From positions 13,087,001 through 13,151,000 of the forward strand of contig NC_091102.1 of NCBI RefSeq assembly GCF_024713975.1: 64,000 bases of DNA. The letters run 5' to 3'. The translations under genes and the position numbers were made by a program. The first letter of the stretch is position 1; every line of letters begins with the position of its first letter. Positions 50,261 to 62,430 of this stretch are shown piece after piece. A model generated the notes under the pieces. It searched no databases and had not been told where the DNA came from. It saw nothing but the letters and a program-made list of their open reading frames with translations. Source of the DNA: Paralichthys olivaceus. Its lineage: Eukaryota; Chordata; Actinopteri; Pleuronectiformes; Paralichthyidae.

Positions 50261-50533
50261 GAAAGAGGTGAAACAGAAAAAGCAGGTATAAACATAGCAA
50301 TATAAAATATAAAAATCAAGTAAGGCTAAAGAAATAAAGATATACATATCTGCACATTATAACGAGCTCCTATCCTGACACTAAGCGCTGGATGAAATAA
50401 ACATGTGATGATGAACATCAAGACAAAAACAACAAGAAAGTGCAGATCTGATGGAACCCGCGGTGTGGGGTTGCCTAGGAGACCGTGACGCCGCCATTGA
50501 AACCGCGCAGCATGTCGGGAAATCTTTCCCATC

Positions 50534-52818
50534 ATGGCGGACCAGTAAGTTCGCGGACATTGACGGTTAGCACATTCAACGATTGTTTGGTCCTGCACAT
50601 TTTAGAACCGCGGTCATCTGGTATTTTCTACAGAGGGAAGGCCAACCAACACAGACAAGGTAATTGTGTGCTGTAGACCGACGGCATTGGCGAGCGAACG
50701 ACGCCGCTTTAATGGAAGAAGTAGCCGCCAAATATCTTAGCAAACTAGCTAGTTGAATAGCTAGCAGCGTGCTAACTTAGCCAGCGGTAACATGTTAGCG
50801 GAACGAGGTGGCAGTGAGGCGCCACTGAGGCCGCGGCGTGCAGGCTACATGTGTAGCTCTGATAGCGTCTGCGTTGTGTAACTGGTACGCGTGTCGGACA
50901 TTGAAATGACACGGGTTTACAGAGCAATCTAAAAGTCTCCGTTATATTAACTCAAGCTAATGTTAGCTAGCTAGCGATATGTGCGGTGATATGTGATTTG
51001 ATGTTAAAGTTAGCTGCGGTACTGCAGGCCCGGCAGTGTTTTCTGTTATCTAACGTGGCAATGAATAAACTTTGATTCTGTTTGAGTTTCTTCCGTTTTT
51101 CCCCTTTGCCTACTTGTACAAAAGTGTGTCCTTGTGTAATTACATGCTCCATAATGTATCGGCTGCAGAGGGCCGTGCTAAAGTAACCCACATGAAATCT
51201 AAAATAACATGTTGGCAGCCATACCTTTCGATGGTTAGCTTTAGCATGAACCGAAACGGCAATGTCCACTGGGTGTGTGGGTTAAAGCATCCTAACTCTG
51301 AGTGTAGGTAACTTACATTCTTAGTATCGTTGTTTCGCATTGTCTGGTGTAACAATAAATCTATTAAGGGAATGGTTTCAGCAAATCTAGCGCATGGGGT
51401 TTTTCTGTAGTGTTTTGAGGCTATGGTTTCATTGCCTGCGTTAGTGCTCCTCACGTGTTTTTGGTGGCATGGCTAGTATTGATCGTGTTTAAACTTTTAC
51501 AATATGAGGACAACAGGCCTCGTTTTCTTATAGCTAAAACTCATCAGAGCTGTATGTTCGTGTAAAGATGTCGATAGAGTAAGTTGTATATGCGTGAATG
51601 GCGAGTTTTTAATTGCTTTGTGTAGTAAGGATCTATCGACGTCTTCAATTCAATGGTTACCAAGCTTCACAATTAGATATTTATAAATTGCATGCGTTGT
51701 CTTTTTTGCATCAGAAATGAAGTCTCAGTGTGAAAGAGAAACTTCAACCTTGTTTAGGTCATTGTTTGTATCGATGCGTATTGGCTCATACGACCTGTGC
51801 TCCTGTATTTAAGTGATTGCAGCGTTTTGAGTTTAATACACCCCTGAATAAATCTCGATTAGTCTATTTTGTCTAAGGAATCTTTAGATACTTGCAGTCT
51901 GTTCTTTCCCGTCTGATAATCAGATGCCACTGCTCACAGTCATCATTTGATTATTTATAATTGTGTACAGGAAAGTGTGTATACGTTGTTTACAGATTGT
52001 AAAAGGGAAATGTGATCATTTACTCTTGTGGTCCGCCAAGTATTCTCATCAAGTATGATATACTGTAGGCTTATCTGGGGTTTTTTAGTGCCCAGAGTCA
52101 AGCTACAAACAATGGCCAGAGGTTCTTCTTCTGCTATCACAATTTGTTACATGACTGTATTTTTTAATTTAGAGTAGTTAGAGTGAATGAGAGCTGGTTT
52201 GCCAGAGTACACTGATACTTTCTATATTTACCTTATTAAATTTTTTCTGGAACTGGTTGGGGCCAACTTGAAAGAGATAAGCTCCAATCCTGATCCTCTG
52301 AGTTGCCTCTGGTTTTTATCATAGAGGGGTCATAAACAGAATACAGCAGACTTGTCTACTGTTATTCAGGTAATTGTTGAAATTGTTTTTAGTGTTGTTT
52401 CAACTTCTTTGTAGTTTGTACTGTTGGTTATACAGTGTAATATTTTGTCTGCCTCTTGTGGATAGTAAAATTAAGTATATTCAGTTACTGATGGGAGTAT
52501 GGCTGCACAGCTTTTTTGCTTAAGGTTAATGGGTTAACAATTTTAATAACTATCTTAGTGGCCATCCTTACTCATCATTTCAGGGAATGTTTTTAGTTGT
52601 CACTAATCAAGACTGGGTTACTTAACATTAAGTTGTAGCATGGTTTTGAAATATACACCACTTCATTTTTTGTGCTACATTTTTATTGATTAGAGTTTCA
52701 ATGCCTCTGTTTCCCCCCCAGTGTTGAGTGAGGGAGCAGCAAACCAGTGAGATTCAGAGGGTCTTGAACAAAAGCAAGGACAGCAGCACAATGGAATGTG
52801 CAGTGGACATCCCATCAG
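50534..52818 (+). other. 5' leader of the SON-like gene with spliced 21-codon upstream ORF
   Basis: An exon ending 50544 (ATGGCGGACCA before GTAAGT), a 26-nt exon 50634-50659 (TTCTACAG before it, GTAATT after it) and the exon starting 52722 join into an upstream ORF. It begins MADQGKANQHRQ and stops at the TGA in CAGTGAGATT (near 52748), about 40 bases before the main ATG at 52791. The ATCATGG start context is good. The intron from 50660 to 52721 contains no other recognised gene. Confidence 0.55.
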
Positions 52819-55800
52819 GTGAGTGGTGGATTGCAGACAATCCTCTGTGTCATTATAATTTGTATCCAATTTCTTTATGTTTATTTTGCTACATTGCCAC
52901 TGTACCATAACCATTGATGTCCAGAAACTATTTAAAACACATTATGGATAATTATTTTTCCTCTTTCACCACTCTCCTGCTCTATTTTTGAAATAAACTA
53001 CAATGGCAACATTCATCATTGCTCATGTCATGGATTTGCCAAATACTGTTTCCCTGTGCAGGTGAGGATGAGGCACTTGAGAAAGATGACATAAATGCTA
53101 AGGAAGGGAATGAGCAACCTCATAAGAAAAACAAGAAGCACAGAAAACACAAAAGCAAGAAGAAGAAGAGGAAGAGGAAGGGGGAAAAGGAGAGCAGTTC
53201 AGAATCTGGTGCTGATTCTGATGTAGAACCACCACCTCCACCAAAACCTGTCCGGACCACCAGAGCCAGGTAAACTGAAAATTGCCAGCACCATGAGTAA
53301 ACCAAAATACTGCTGTCTGAGACTTGATAGATGTATTGATGCCAAAATTACGTATTTTCTGTCATTTTATAAAATTCAACTAATTTCACTAAAATTGTGA
53401 GATATGAACAAGTACATTTTGGGGTCATCTAATTGTGGCTTTGACTTTATTCTTAATCAAATTTTAAATTTTAATATCTCTCTTAGCACATCTTTAGATG
53501 TAAATGTCTGTGAAATGCCACGATGAGCTGTAGAGTAAGATTCTGTAACATACCCCAATTTAAATGGTGGCCAATGTGTGATTTGCTAGTATTTGGCACT
53601 TAAATTTCAGTCCTTGTGTTTTTAGTGCCAGACTGGCAGCAGCTACAGGAGTTGGAGACCCTGCTGGGCTGAAGGAGGAGAGTAAAAGGAATGTAATTAC
53701 AGGTAGGTGATTCAAAAAGTTTCCCTATAAATTGCAGGATTAATTCCTTTTGTATTTCATGTGTATATAAATATATTCTAATTTCTTTTCTCAGATCGTG
53801 TGGACACAGAGGGAGATACAAAATCCAGAAAACATAAAAGACACGCAGCCAAGAAGAAGAAAAAGAAGAGGAAGAAAGATGAAAAGCAAGAAAAGAAATC
53901 ACCCTCGCACTCCCCATCTGAAAGCAGCTCAGCTACAGGTTCTGAGTCTGAAGGTGAAGGAGGTAAAGGAACTGGTGATGCCAAATACTCTCCAGCTGCT
54001 GCGTCTGACCTGCAAGAATCATTTTCCAAACTGGGTTCAAAAAACAAACGAGGGGAGGAGACGGGCATTTCCATACTCATGCAGAAATCTGAAATACTTG
54101 GAGTGAAGAAAGAGGAGATTACAAATATGGATATGTCCCCAACTGGAGGGAAGGACAGTAACACCAATGGATCTGAAAAGGATAGGTCACCATCTGCTGG
54201 CCAGGTTGAGATAACACAGACAGCGACAGTTCGGGTTAAGACAGAGGTTAGTCTTGGAGACGGTACATTCAGCCATGCCCAGGAACTGCCTGACATCATC
54301 CCGAAACAGGAAGGCGCTACCCCAAGAGATGACCCAGGCCTGAAAGATCCGGCCAGTTTGGTTCAGAGGGCAAAGGTCAAGGAACACGATGCATCCAAGT
54401 CCAGGTCTCCTTCCCCTTCCAGAGGAATAAACATAAAGAGGTCTGGGTCAAGTCATAGTCTGTCACCAACACCTAGTCCCAGTAGGCATCAGTCTGGTGG
54501 TCAAACAGCAACAACAATTAAAGAAGAGTCAAGATCCAATTCTAGGTCAACCTCGAAGGGAAAACGGTCTACAACTCCTTTAATGACTCAGCAGTCCCAC
54601 TCTCAGTCGCCTAAATCTCGAAGTAAGTCCCCCTCCCCTTTGCCTAAATCTCCCAAGAGAGCAAGCTGTCAATCCCGGTCCACCTCTCGCTCCCTCACCC
54701 CCAAGAAGAAGGTGTTAAAATCTCCAAGAAAGTCCAAGTCCCCTAAACATCGTAGAAATTCCTTATCTGTTTCCCCAAAGCGACGCCGGAGTTCCCCCTT
54801 TCCTAAAAGAAAGGTTTCACGATCTCCTAAACGTGGTGGGCGCAGGTCCCCCTCCATATCTCGGTCTCCAAGAAGAAGAAGGTCAGAGTCACGTTCTCGT
54901 GGAGGCGCTAGGCGTTCTAGGACCCGCTCTCCCAGAAGAGGAGGTGCAGGTGGCAGGCGTTCACGGTCACGCTCCATCAATCGAACACGTCGCTCCCGCT
55001 CTAGATCTAAGCGGCCCGTTCGGCGCTCCAGGTCACGGACACCAGCAAGACGCGCAGGTGGCAGGCGTTCAAGGAGTCGATCCTTGTCTCGACGTAGGAG
55101 GTCACCACCCCCAAGATCCCGTCACTCCCGCTCCCGGTCAATCCGCAAGGGCAGGCGGTCTCGATCACGTTCCGTTGTACTCTCCAAGCGTGGCCGTCGC
55201 TCCAGATCCAGAAGTCCCCGCAAATGGACCAAATCTAGAACCCCTCCCTCCCGAAGGCGGTCAAAATCCAGGTCACCAGTCAGAAAGCGGTCTCCGAGGT
55301 CTGGCAAACGTTCCAAATCCCGCTCTTTGTCTCGAAGGCGCCGTTCAAAGTCTCGCTCGCCACTACCTGGCAAGAAGAAGTCCAAATCTCCCAAGAAGTC
55401 TGGGAGAAGGTCAGAATCTGTCTCTACCGACTTGAAAAGATCCAGGTCAAGGTCTGAGTCAAGTGGTGGGCAGTCTGACAGCTCCTCGCCAGCCAAATCG
55501 ACATCTCCCTCTCCTGTAAAAGGAACGATTCCTCCTTCTCCTAAGGCAGAGGAGACAGCTGCAGCAAGTGAAGGACTTTCAGTAACAACAGGTGAAGACT
55601 TCTTTCATTACTATATTTCTATGCAAACTATAGTTAATCAATTTTGTTTCTACTGCTCATTCAATAAGAGATTCTTCATATCATTTCCAAAAACAAAAGT
55701 GAATCCTACCCCATACATCCACACTATAACTCATAAAATGTATTACTTCCAACTGATAACAATTGCTAGTCAATGTAAATTTTTGTGATATTTGCTTAGT

Positions 55801-57993
55801 GGAGAATATTAGAGATATAGTAGTATATTGGTGAATTCTTGTGGTTAAAGTTTGTTCTATTAAAAAGCCCTAACATGTCAAAACTATTTAACATGTACCA
55901 TGCAGGTGGTTGGAAACCTGTGCCCTCAGTAGCTGCCTCCAGCCCCCAAGCGGGAAGCTCCTCAGATAAATTGCAGGAGCAGCTCGCTCCCAACCACGAC
56001 ATGGTGCAGAGGGAACGCATCAGCTCATCCAATGAACAAGATGGTTCCAGGTCTGGTTCCCAAGAGCCTAACCGAGGTGGATCAGATTGTTCAGAAGGCC
56101 CAGATGAAGAACGGGATTCTTCATCTCCAGTTAAAATCACATCTAAATGCCAGAGAAGCTCCTCAGTTTCAGTCTCTCCTGAAGTGCAGAAGAAACAGTT
56201 GTCCACGTCACTGTCACCTATGGATCGAAGAAAACTTTCACGGTCAACCTCATCCCCTCGACGATCAACATCCAAGTCTAAATCCAAAAGGAAGCCATCC
56301 AGGTCAGTGTGTTAGTCTGTGTTTGCACCCAGCCTGGGTCCTGAATCAGGGATGCAATTCTCAAAGGGCATTAATTTAAATTACTTAACTGTCTTAAAGT
56401 TAGTAGATGTTAAAGAACTCATGAAATTATTGCCAGAGCCAACTTTCAGAAATCTGACACGTTCTGTATTACGTTGCCGGGATGTGTACAGTTATTCATC
56501 AGTCTCATCATTCACCTATCCTCAGGTCCAAGTCTCCATTGAAGAAAAGAGAATCTGTTTCTCCAGCAGACAGGAAGAAACGAAGGTCTAAATCACCAGC
56601 CCGGCGGCGGCGGTCCCGCTCCCGCTCTGCCACACGGCGTAAGCAATCAGGCTCCAAGTCGCGAAACAGAACCCGCCGGTCCAAGTCTCGCAGTCCAGCC
56701 CGCAAGAGGCGATCCCGATCACCCAATGCTCGAGGGAGGAGGAGATCCAAGTCCACAGACAGGAACAAGCGATCAAAGAGCCGCTCCACAGGCCGAAGGA
56801 AAAGGTCCAGGTCAGGAGACAGAAGCAGGCGATCTCGGTCTCGTTCCTCTGATCGCAGACGCAGGTCTAGATCAAGGGTTCGAGGGAGGCGTCCAGTGTT
56901 TCGTAGTCGTTCGTTTGATAGACGGGACAGATGGAAGAGGGAACCTAGCCACTCTCCAGTTCTTATTCTTAGAAAACAGCGTCGCTCAGGGTCCCGGACA
57001 CGTCGCAGCACCAGCAAGACCCCTCCAAGGCTCACTGAACTGGGTAAAAAAATTCGATAGTAACCAATGACATTTACATGTAGTACAATAAAATCTTACC
57101 AAATGTGATTCTATATCTTCTAGGACTATTTATGTTGTACATTTTGTTTATTAGATTTCTATATATTGTTTTCAACTACTCTTAAGTAGTTAATCTTGCC
57201 TTATTTTCCTCCATATTTACATTACCCCTCCACCATGTATCTCTTCCGCAATCTTTCCTCAGATAAGGACCAGCTGCTGGAGATAGCCAAGGCTAACGCT
57301 GCTGCCATGTGTGCTAAGGCAGGGGTTCCCATTCCTGAGAGTCTTCGGCCAAAAGCCATCCTCCAGCTCCCTCTACCCACTCCATCTCCTACCCCCCTCT
57401 CCTTACCTCTACCTTTACCACTTCCAATGGGCATGGGGATGCCCAACATGCCGAATATGCCCAACATGGGTCCAATGGGGTTACCCAATATTCCAGGAAT
57501 GCCCAACATGTCAAACATCACCATGAGTGCTGCTATGGCAAGTATGACGGCAGCAACTATGACAGCTGCCTTGACCAACATGGGTGCGCTAGCGGCCATG
57601 CCTCCTCTTGCCCCACTTCCTACCATTACTAACAAGCCTCCACCATGCCTTGCTCCTCCAACGCCAACTCTTAACCTGGACCACATTGAGGAAGCAAAGA
57701 GGAAGGTCACGCAGCAGGCTAACATACACACCATCAAGGAGCTTACTGAGGTAAAAGGGGGCCAAAGTTGCCATTTATGTTTAATAGTGCTTTTTGTGAG
57801 AGTGAACACTTTATCTATATGTTTGAAACCATGTTGAATGACGGAATAATGAATTTATAATGTATAAGTGCAAATAGTATCTGTGCATGTAGTAACTGTG
57901 TTTTCTCTGTTTTTGTAGAAATGCAAGATGATTGCAAATAGTAAGGAGGAGATGGCCATTGCTAAACCTCATGTCTCAGATGATGAAAGCTAG
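52791..57993 (+). CDS. SON-like RS-rich splicing-factor protein lacking G-patch and dsRBD
   Basis: Coding exons: 52791-52818, 53062-53269, 53626-53702, 53795-55591, 55906-56302, 56526-57043, 57263-57750, 57919-57993. They join in phase into 1195 residues from MECAVDIPSGEDEALEKD to KPHVSDDES and TAG. The N-terminus has Lys-rich runs (HRKHKSKKKKRKRK), as near the SON N-terminus. RS-dense blocks lie at about residues 386-672 and 836-1008. Then comes RLTELDKDQLLEIAKANAAA followed by MCAKAGVP, the SON module, at about 1002-1030. After a Met/Pro-rich stretch (about 1061-1121) comes TIKELTEKCKMIANSKEE, also as in SON. SON is a nuclear-speckle scaffold that supports splicing of weak introns. Human SON (about 2,400 residues) continues into G-patch and double-stranded-RNA-binding domains; here the frame stops first. 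It could be a SON paralogue or a truncated SON; RSRP1 shares a weaker form of the first module. ψKxE sumoylation-type sites (LKEE, VKKE, VKTE, IKEE) are present. Confidence 0.85.
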
Positions 57994-58129
57994 AAGCGCT
58001 AAGTCCTCATGGTAAAAATTCAAATCTATTTTTCTTCCTTTACTTATTACACTGATGTATGTTCAGGAGTTAATTTGTTTTGTAATTTGAATTAGTTATT
58101 TGATATTGTAAAGATGGAGTGAATCATCA

Positions 58130-58335
58130 TGATTAACAGCAGAGAAAGACTCACAATTGGTCGAGTGTGTGTTATCGCCAGGGCCTTGCCACCCAGGCTC
58201 CCTTCCCCTGATCGCTACTGTTCAGGCTGGCTCCAAATTCACAAGATGGCAGAGCTCGAAACCAGGATATTTTTGGCTTCATTTCTGGATAGTGGGAGGA
58301 AGTGGAGATGTCATTCATCTTTATACACAGTCTAA
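58130..58335. mobile_element. TIR element family C, right-end fragment
   Basis: GGCTCCAAATTCACAAGATGG, then TATTTTTGGCTTCATTTCTGG and GGAGATGTCATTCATCTTTA match the right end of the element at 44515-45352. It lies in the SON-like 3' UTR intron. Confidence 0.6.
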
Positions 58336-59030
58336 GCTTTCACTGCACTAAAGTGTTCCTCTGTATATCATTTAGTCCTGCTGTAGTTATGAAGCCTAAT
58401 GTTTTTCTGTACACATTTATTGTCTCTATTATATAAACAGGCAAACTTTGACTTTTCTCCCTTTCTCTGCACACAGCCACCGAAGGACTGAAGGAAATTG
58501 TAAAAAAAAAAAAAAATATTTTCAAGAGGACTTCCCTATCCACAGTTTCCTTTGGCAGCCGGATAACTTGAGTCATAAACTACCAAGAAGAAGAAGAAGA
58601 GCACCGTAGTTGTCACAGTTATAATGTAGGAGTACCGGCACCAGCCACTGCCCCACTCTGCTCCCGTTTTTTTCTGTGTCTGAGAGAGAGCGAGAGTCAG
58701 GCAGACTGTAACCTGTGATACCACTGAGAAAACTGGATACACTGACGTGTGCACAGTTGTATGACTGTACAGTGTGTGTGAAGGTGTGTGTATATATTGA
58801 CTTTCACCACCAACCCCTCAGTGTTGCTGCTTGCTCAAGCAGTCGTCGTCGTTAAGACTGAATATGAAACAAACCAAACTAACTAGTGGCTCAAATGTTT
58901 TTTTTGTAAAAGATTAGTTTCTCTAAATTAGTTTTACTTTCATGATTTTATGCTAAGGATCGTGTTGAGTGGAGATTGCTTCCCTTGTTCTGCTGTATTC
59001 CCTTGGTTACCCCTAGTCCCTGGTTTTATT

Positions 59031-59036
59031 AATAAA
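59031..59036 (+). terminator. Candidate SON-like polyadenylation signal
   Basis: AATAAA follows TTTTATTAAT, with GTTGATCCTCACTTGTGAGTT downstream. Confidence 0.6.
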
Positions 59037-59059
59037 TAATGTAGACACAATTTTTGTTG

Positions 59060-60825
59060 ATCCTCACTTGTGAGTTGTTTTCATGGTCTCCATGGCAAGA
59101 GAGTGTCAACATGTGTCCTGGAACAGATGCCAGGTCTGATAATTGTGAAAGAAGGGAATAAATGAATATATTGGCTGCAAAAATAAGGTTTTGGAATTCA
59201 GGACAAAGATTACTATATCATTTTACAAAACTAATTCAGTTCTGCCCTGGATGTGAATTTGTTTTACCCATATTTTAAATGAGCATATCTTTGACTCTAA
59301 CCTGGTCTCTCATTTGTGGTTTGTTAGAGTTTCCTCAGACTTGGAAACATGTTTGCTGTAGATTTGAAAGATTTAATTTCTCATCTGCCATCCTGACATG
59401 CACTCACCTGGGTTTTGCAGAAGACATGTTATTTAAGATGCACAGAGCATGTCGTATATCAATGTGTAGGACCAGGATGCCATTTTGAAACTTGAAGAAA
59501 TATTTGTCTAAGACTGTCAAACATTTGTTGTCTGGGTTTGACTTTCAGAGCAGGTGATATTTGAAAGAATTGCTGGTTTTTGTGCCAACCACAACACTTG
59601 ACACGTTAAATCCAGATTAAGATCAAAATTAAGATTTAAGTTGGACAAATCCACTAATTTTTATTATTCCCAAAAAAGATGAAAATGCCACTTCATTCTT
59701 TTAATGTAGGTGATTATTACTCGTTTAGAAAAAATTTGTTTTATTGCGTAACATTAGAAACAGGTATTAAGTACACTTTAGACACCTTTGTCTGTTCAGC
59801 TGTTTACCTGATTAATACATAAATTCCACTGGTGCCATTTTTAGAGGCACACATGAAAACATGTTACTACAATGGAGGGGGTGACAAATTAGTGATATTG
59901 GTTATAGGGATGAAAGATGAGTATTTCTTGAGTTGTGACGCTGTTCTATGTGTTTGTATGTCAAGACAATCAGGTTCTTTGTCTCGAGTTACTTTTTTTG
60001 CAAATCTGATCATCTTGCAGCGTTGTATTCAGGCAGCAAATTTGGGATTTGTCATAGAGAAGAGAAAGTGTAGTATGAAAACAAACCTTTTTCATTTAAT
60101 CCAATGATAGTTAATATCTTCTTTATATGTAGATACTGTCAGGCCTGCACTAGGTCATTTGTTAGAGCTGAGTAAACAGGATCCTTGTGTCACATTAAAC
60201 CTTCATCACATCAGTTAACTGAAGGACAAAGACGAACTTGGTGCTTTTGGGGAAATTGTTTTTTTTCAGTTTTTTTCCCCCCATAACTCCAACAATTTAG
60301 CTTCATCAGACGGGGACATATTTCTGGATCCATCCTCCCATGTCGTTTTTCTATAACCAGGGCTTTTTAACCACGGAAGATGATCTGTGGTGGCTTTGTC
60401 AAACTGTACCTATACAGACTCTGCACCACAAATATTGTTGGACTGATTCCCTGCAGTAATCTTAAACTGTTTTAATGACAAAAAAAAAAGATTGATTTTC
60501 GGATTCTTTTTTTGGAGTCAGTTGAATATGACATTGCTTGCTTTGTACATAAATGTGTAACAGTTATTAAAAATCTCAATCTGTATTGTTGTCCTTGTGT
60601 GATGTTTACCTCTGTCAGGTTCTTGAAGCATCATGTTTCACAATGATAGTAAAGAGTTTAGGTTAATTTAAATGACTGGATATGTTCATACAAGCAGTTA
60701 AAGAGGACTGTATGTCTTCCTAATATAACTCCTCACTCATACATACACATTTCACTGTCTGATGATCTGCAGTGAGTGTCCTGGACGTTTCTTCATCTTG
60801 TCAGTGCTTAGTTTGGCAGGTCATC
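59060..60825. other. Intergenic stretch, nothing recognised
   Basis: A+T-rich DNA after the SON-like 3' end. No ORF has family character; a longer 3' UTR using AATAAA-like signals further on cannot be excluded. Confidence 0.5.
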
Positions 60826-60829
60826 CTGC

Positions 60830-61215
60830 TGTATAGGAAGAATCCTGGTTGTTCCATCTAATTCCTTTTAAGAAACTGGCTGTTCTCCTGAGAACCTTGA
60901 CCCAGTTTTGCGCCATGACACAATCCTGTCTTGAAACCATGCAATTCCTTAAACCTCATGGTTTGATGTGTGCGCTTACATGCATTATCAACAGTGAGAC
61001 CTGCTGTTCCAGATCATATCTGATCAATTGAATTTACCACAGACTCCAGTAAACATGTAGAAACATCTCAAAATGACTATCAAGAGATAGTCATAGCAAA
61101 GTGTCTGAATACTTATGTCAATATGATATTTTAGTTTTTCCTTTCAAATAAATCAGCAAAAATGTTTTTGCTTCTCCACTATGGGGGGGCTGAGTGAAGA
61201 GTGATGAGTTAGTCA
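60830..61215 (-). mobile_element. Degenerate Tc1-like DNA transposon 3' fragment
   Basis: On the plus strand the segment reads GAGAACCTTGACCCAGTTTTG, CCATGACACAATCCTGTC, then CCTCATGGTTTGATGTGTG and GTGTCTGAATACTTATGTCA with ATAAATCAGCAAAAATG. These are the antisense of a Tc1-like transposase C-terminus and the flanking arm common in fish. The coding part is broken and short; the right terminus near 61180-61200 is only partly preserved. Confidence 0.75.
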
Positions 61216-62055
61216 AAGATATGTTTTTTCCACTCTACTGATTATTTTGTTGGTTTGTCTGTGTGATAAAGATAAAGCAGATATGTATTAATGTGAATAT
61301 TGTTTGTATAATGCAGCCCTTGATATCACCATGCCATTTCCTTTGTGCTCCGATAATTTGAATGTAGTTTCATTAAAAAACATTTTTGGGCACCTGCAGT
61401 TATGAAATCCTCCAACAAGTGGTGCACTTTCTCTTTGCACTGTGTTTTTCATGGACATCAGTGAGTAAATTCATTTCCAAAGCCTTTCATCAAGAGACAT
61501 TAACTCTGAAATTACAAAGAGGCCATTTTAGACCTCTATTTAGAAATTGAGCATTAAAACATAACAGTGTGCAGTTTGTGTAGGAACAGGAGAAACTTTA
61601 TAATTGGATTAAATGAGAGGCTTTGACGTATTTAACACTTTGTTTTCTGCTTGCAAGTTGTTTGATTCTGACTCAGATGCCCAGTGAAGAGGAGCGACCC
61701 AGCACAGATTTCATGGAGAAAGCTTTAAAATGCTTTAATCTGTGGATTTGCTCAGTGAATTGGATAAAAAGGTTTAAAAAAAACACCACAGTGGGACTTT
61801 AGTCTTCAAGGGGTTTAATAATACAATTCACTGTGGCATACACTGAGATGAAAAATGCAATCATTACCATAGTCATGGAATAAGGGCTTTGGACTGATCC
61901 GTGCTGTGGCTCGTTTTCCTCTTCAAATGAAACAAAGACCAAAGACTGTCCAGTCATTTCATCACATCACACTCCTTCATGAGTTCTGAGTTTGTTTGCT
62001 TTTTTGTGATGGTGATAGATACATGTAAGCTTTTTTGTCTTACTCTGAACTGTCC
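61216..62055. other. Intergenic stretch, nothing recognised
   Basis: No gene, RNA or repeat is supported between the Tc1-like remnant and the family A element. Confidence 0.5.
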
Positions 62056-62430
62056 CTTAAAGGTCCAGTGTGTAAGATTTAGGTGAAAGGGATCTATTGG
62101 CTGAAATTGTATGTCAAATAATCCTTGTAATGTTTTCACTAATGTGTTTCATCTAATTGTATGAATTGTAGTTTTCTTTACCCTAGAATGGGGCCTTTAT
62201 ATTTAAATACTTTATATTTACATCAAGGGGGTCCTCTCTACGGAGGCCGCCATGTTTTTTTTTTACAGTTGTTCAAATTCTACAAACTAAACACCTTTTG
62301 AGTTTATATGACAACTGAAGGTTTCCACAGATTCTCTCTCATGTTTGGAAGGGGAGGGTGAGGTTAGGGGCACTCAACTGCAACATGCAATTTCACCACT
62401 AGATATCACAAAATTCTACACACTGGACAC
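62056..62430. mobile_element. TIR element family A, copy 3 (inverted)
   Basis: The element starts CTTAAAGGTCCAGTGTGTAAG and ends TTCTACACACTGGACAC. Its interior is the reverse complement of the copy at 41458-41820, including GAGGCCGCCAT and GGTGAAAGGGATCTATTGG near the left end. Non-coding. Confidence 0.9.

Larger units (their letters stand above)
49677..50533. promoter_or_regulatory. Divergent promoter region between ercc1 and the SON-like gene
   Basis: The two start regions are about 860 bases apart and point away from each other. The right part, around 50455-50540, is CpG-rich with GACCGTGACGCCGCCATTG. The first SON-like exon follows, with CpG-rich intron sequence past 50660. The left part holds the ercc1 leader (about 49677-49760) and a TATC microsatellite. 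A shared housekeeping-type promoter is inferred; no TATA box is evident. Confidence 0.5.
57994..59055 (+). other. SON-like 3' UTR with intron 58012-58476
   Basis: The last coding exon runs on 18 bases past TAG to a GTAAAA donor at 58012. A pyrimidine-rich acceptor CACACAG ends at 58476, and the UTR continues to an AATAAA at 59031-59036. The exon junction is only 18 bases after the stop, too close to trigger decay by the usual rule of about 50 bases. A poly-A run at 58501-58515 is genomic. Confidence 0.6.

Noticed and set aside
55592..55788. Continuation of the large SON-like ORF past the donor at 55591
   Set aside because: The extra 65 codons lose RS character and read intron sequence; the GTGAAG donor and the in-phase exon at 55906 explain the gene better. 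A retained-intron isoform remains possible.
54669..57035. Long minus-strand ORFs opposite the SON-like RS region
   Set aside because: They are mirror images of biased Arg/Ser codons (Asp/Leu/Arg-rich translations) and have no splice or family support.
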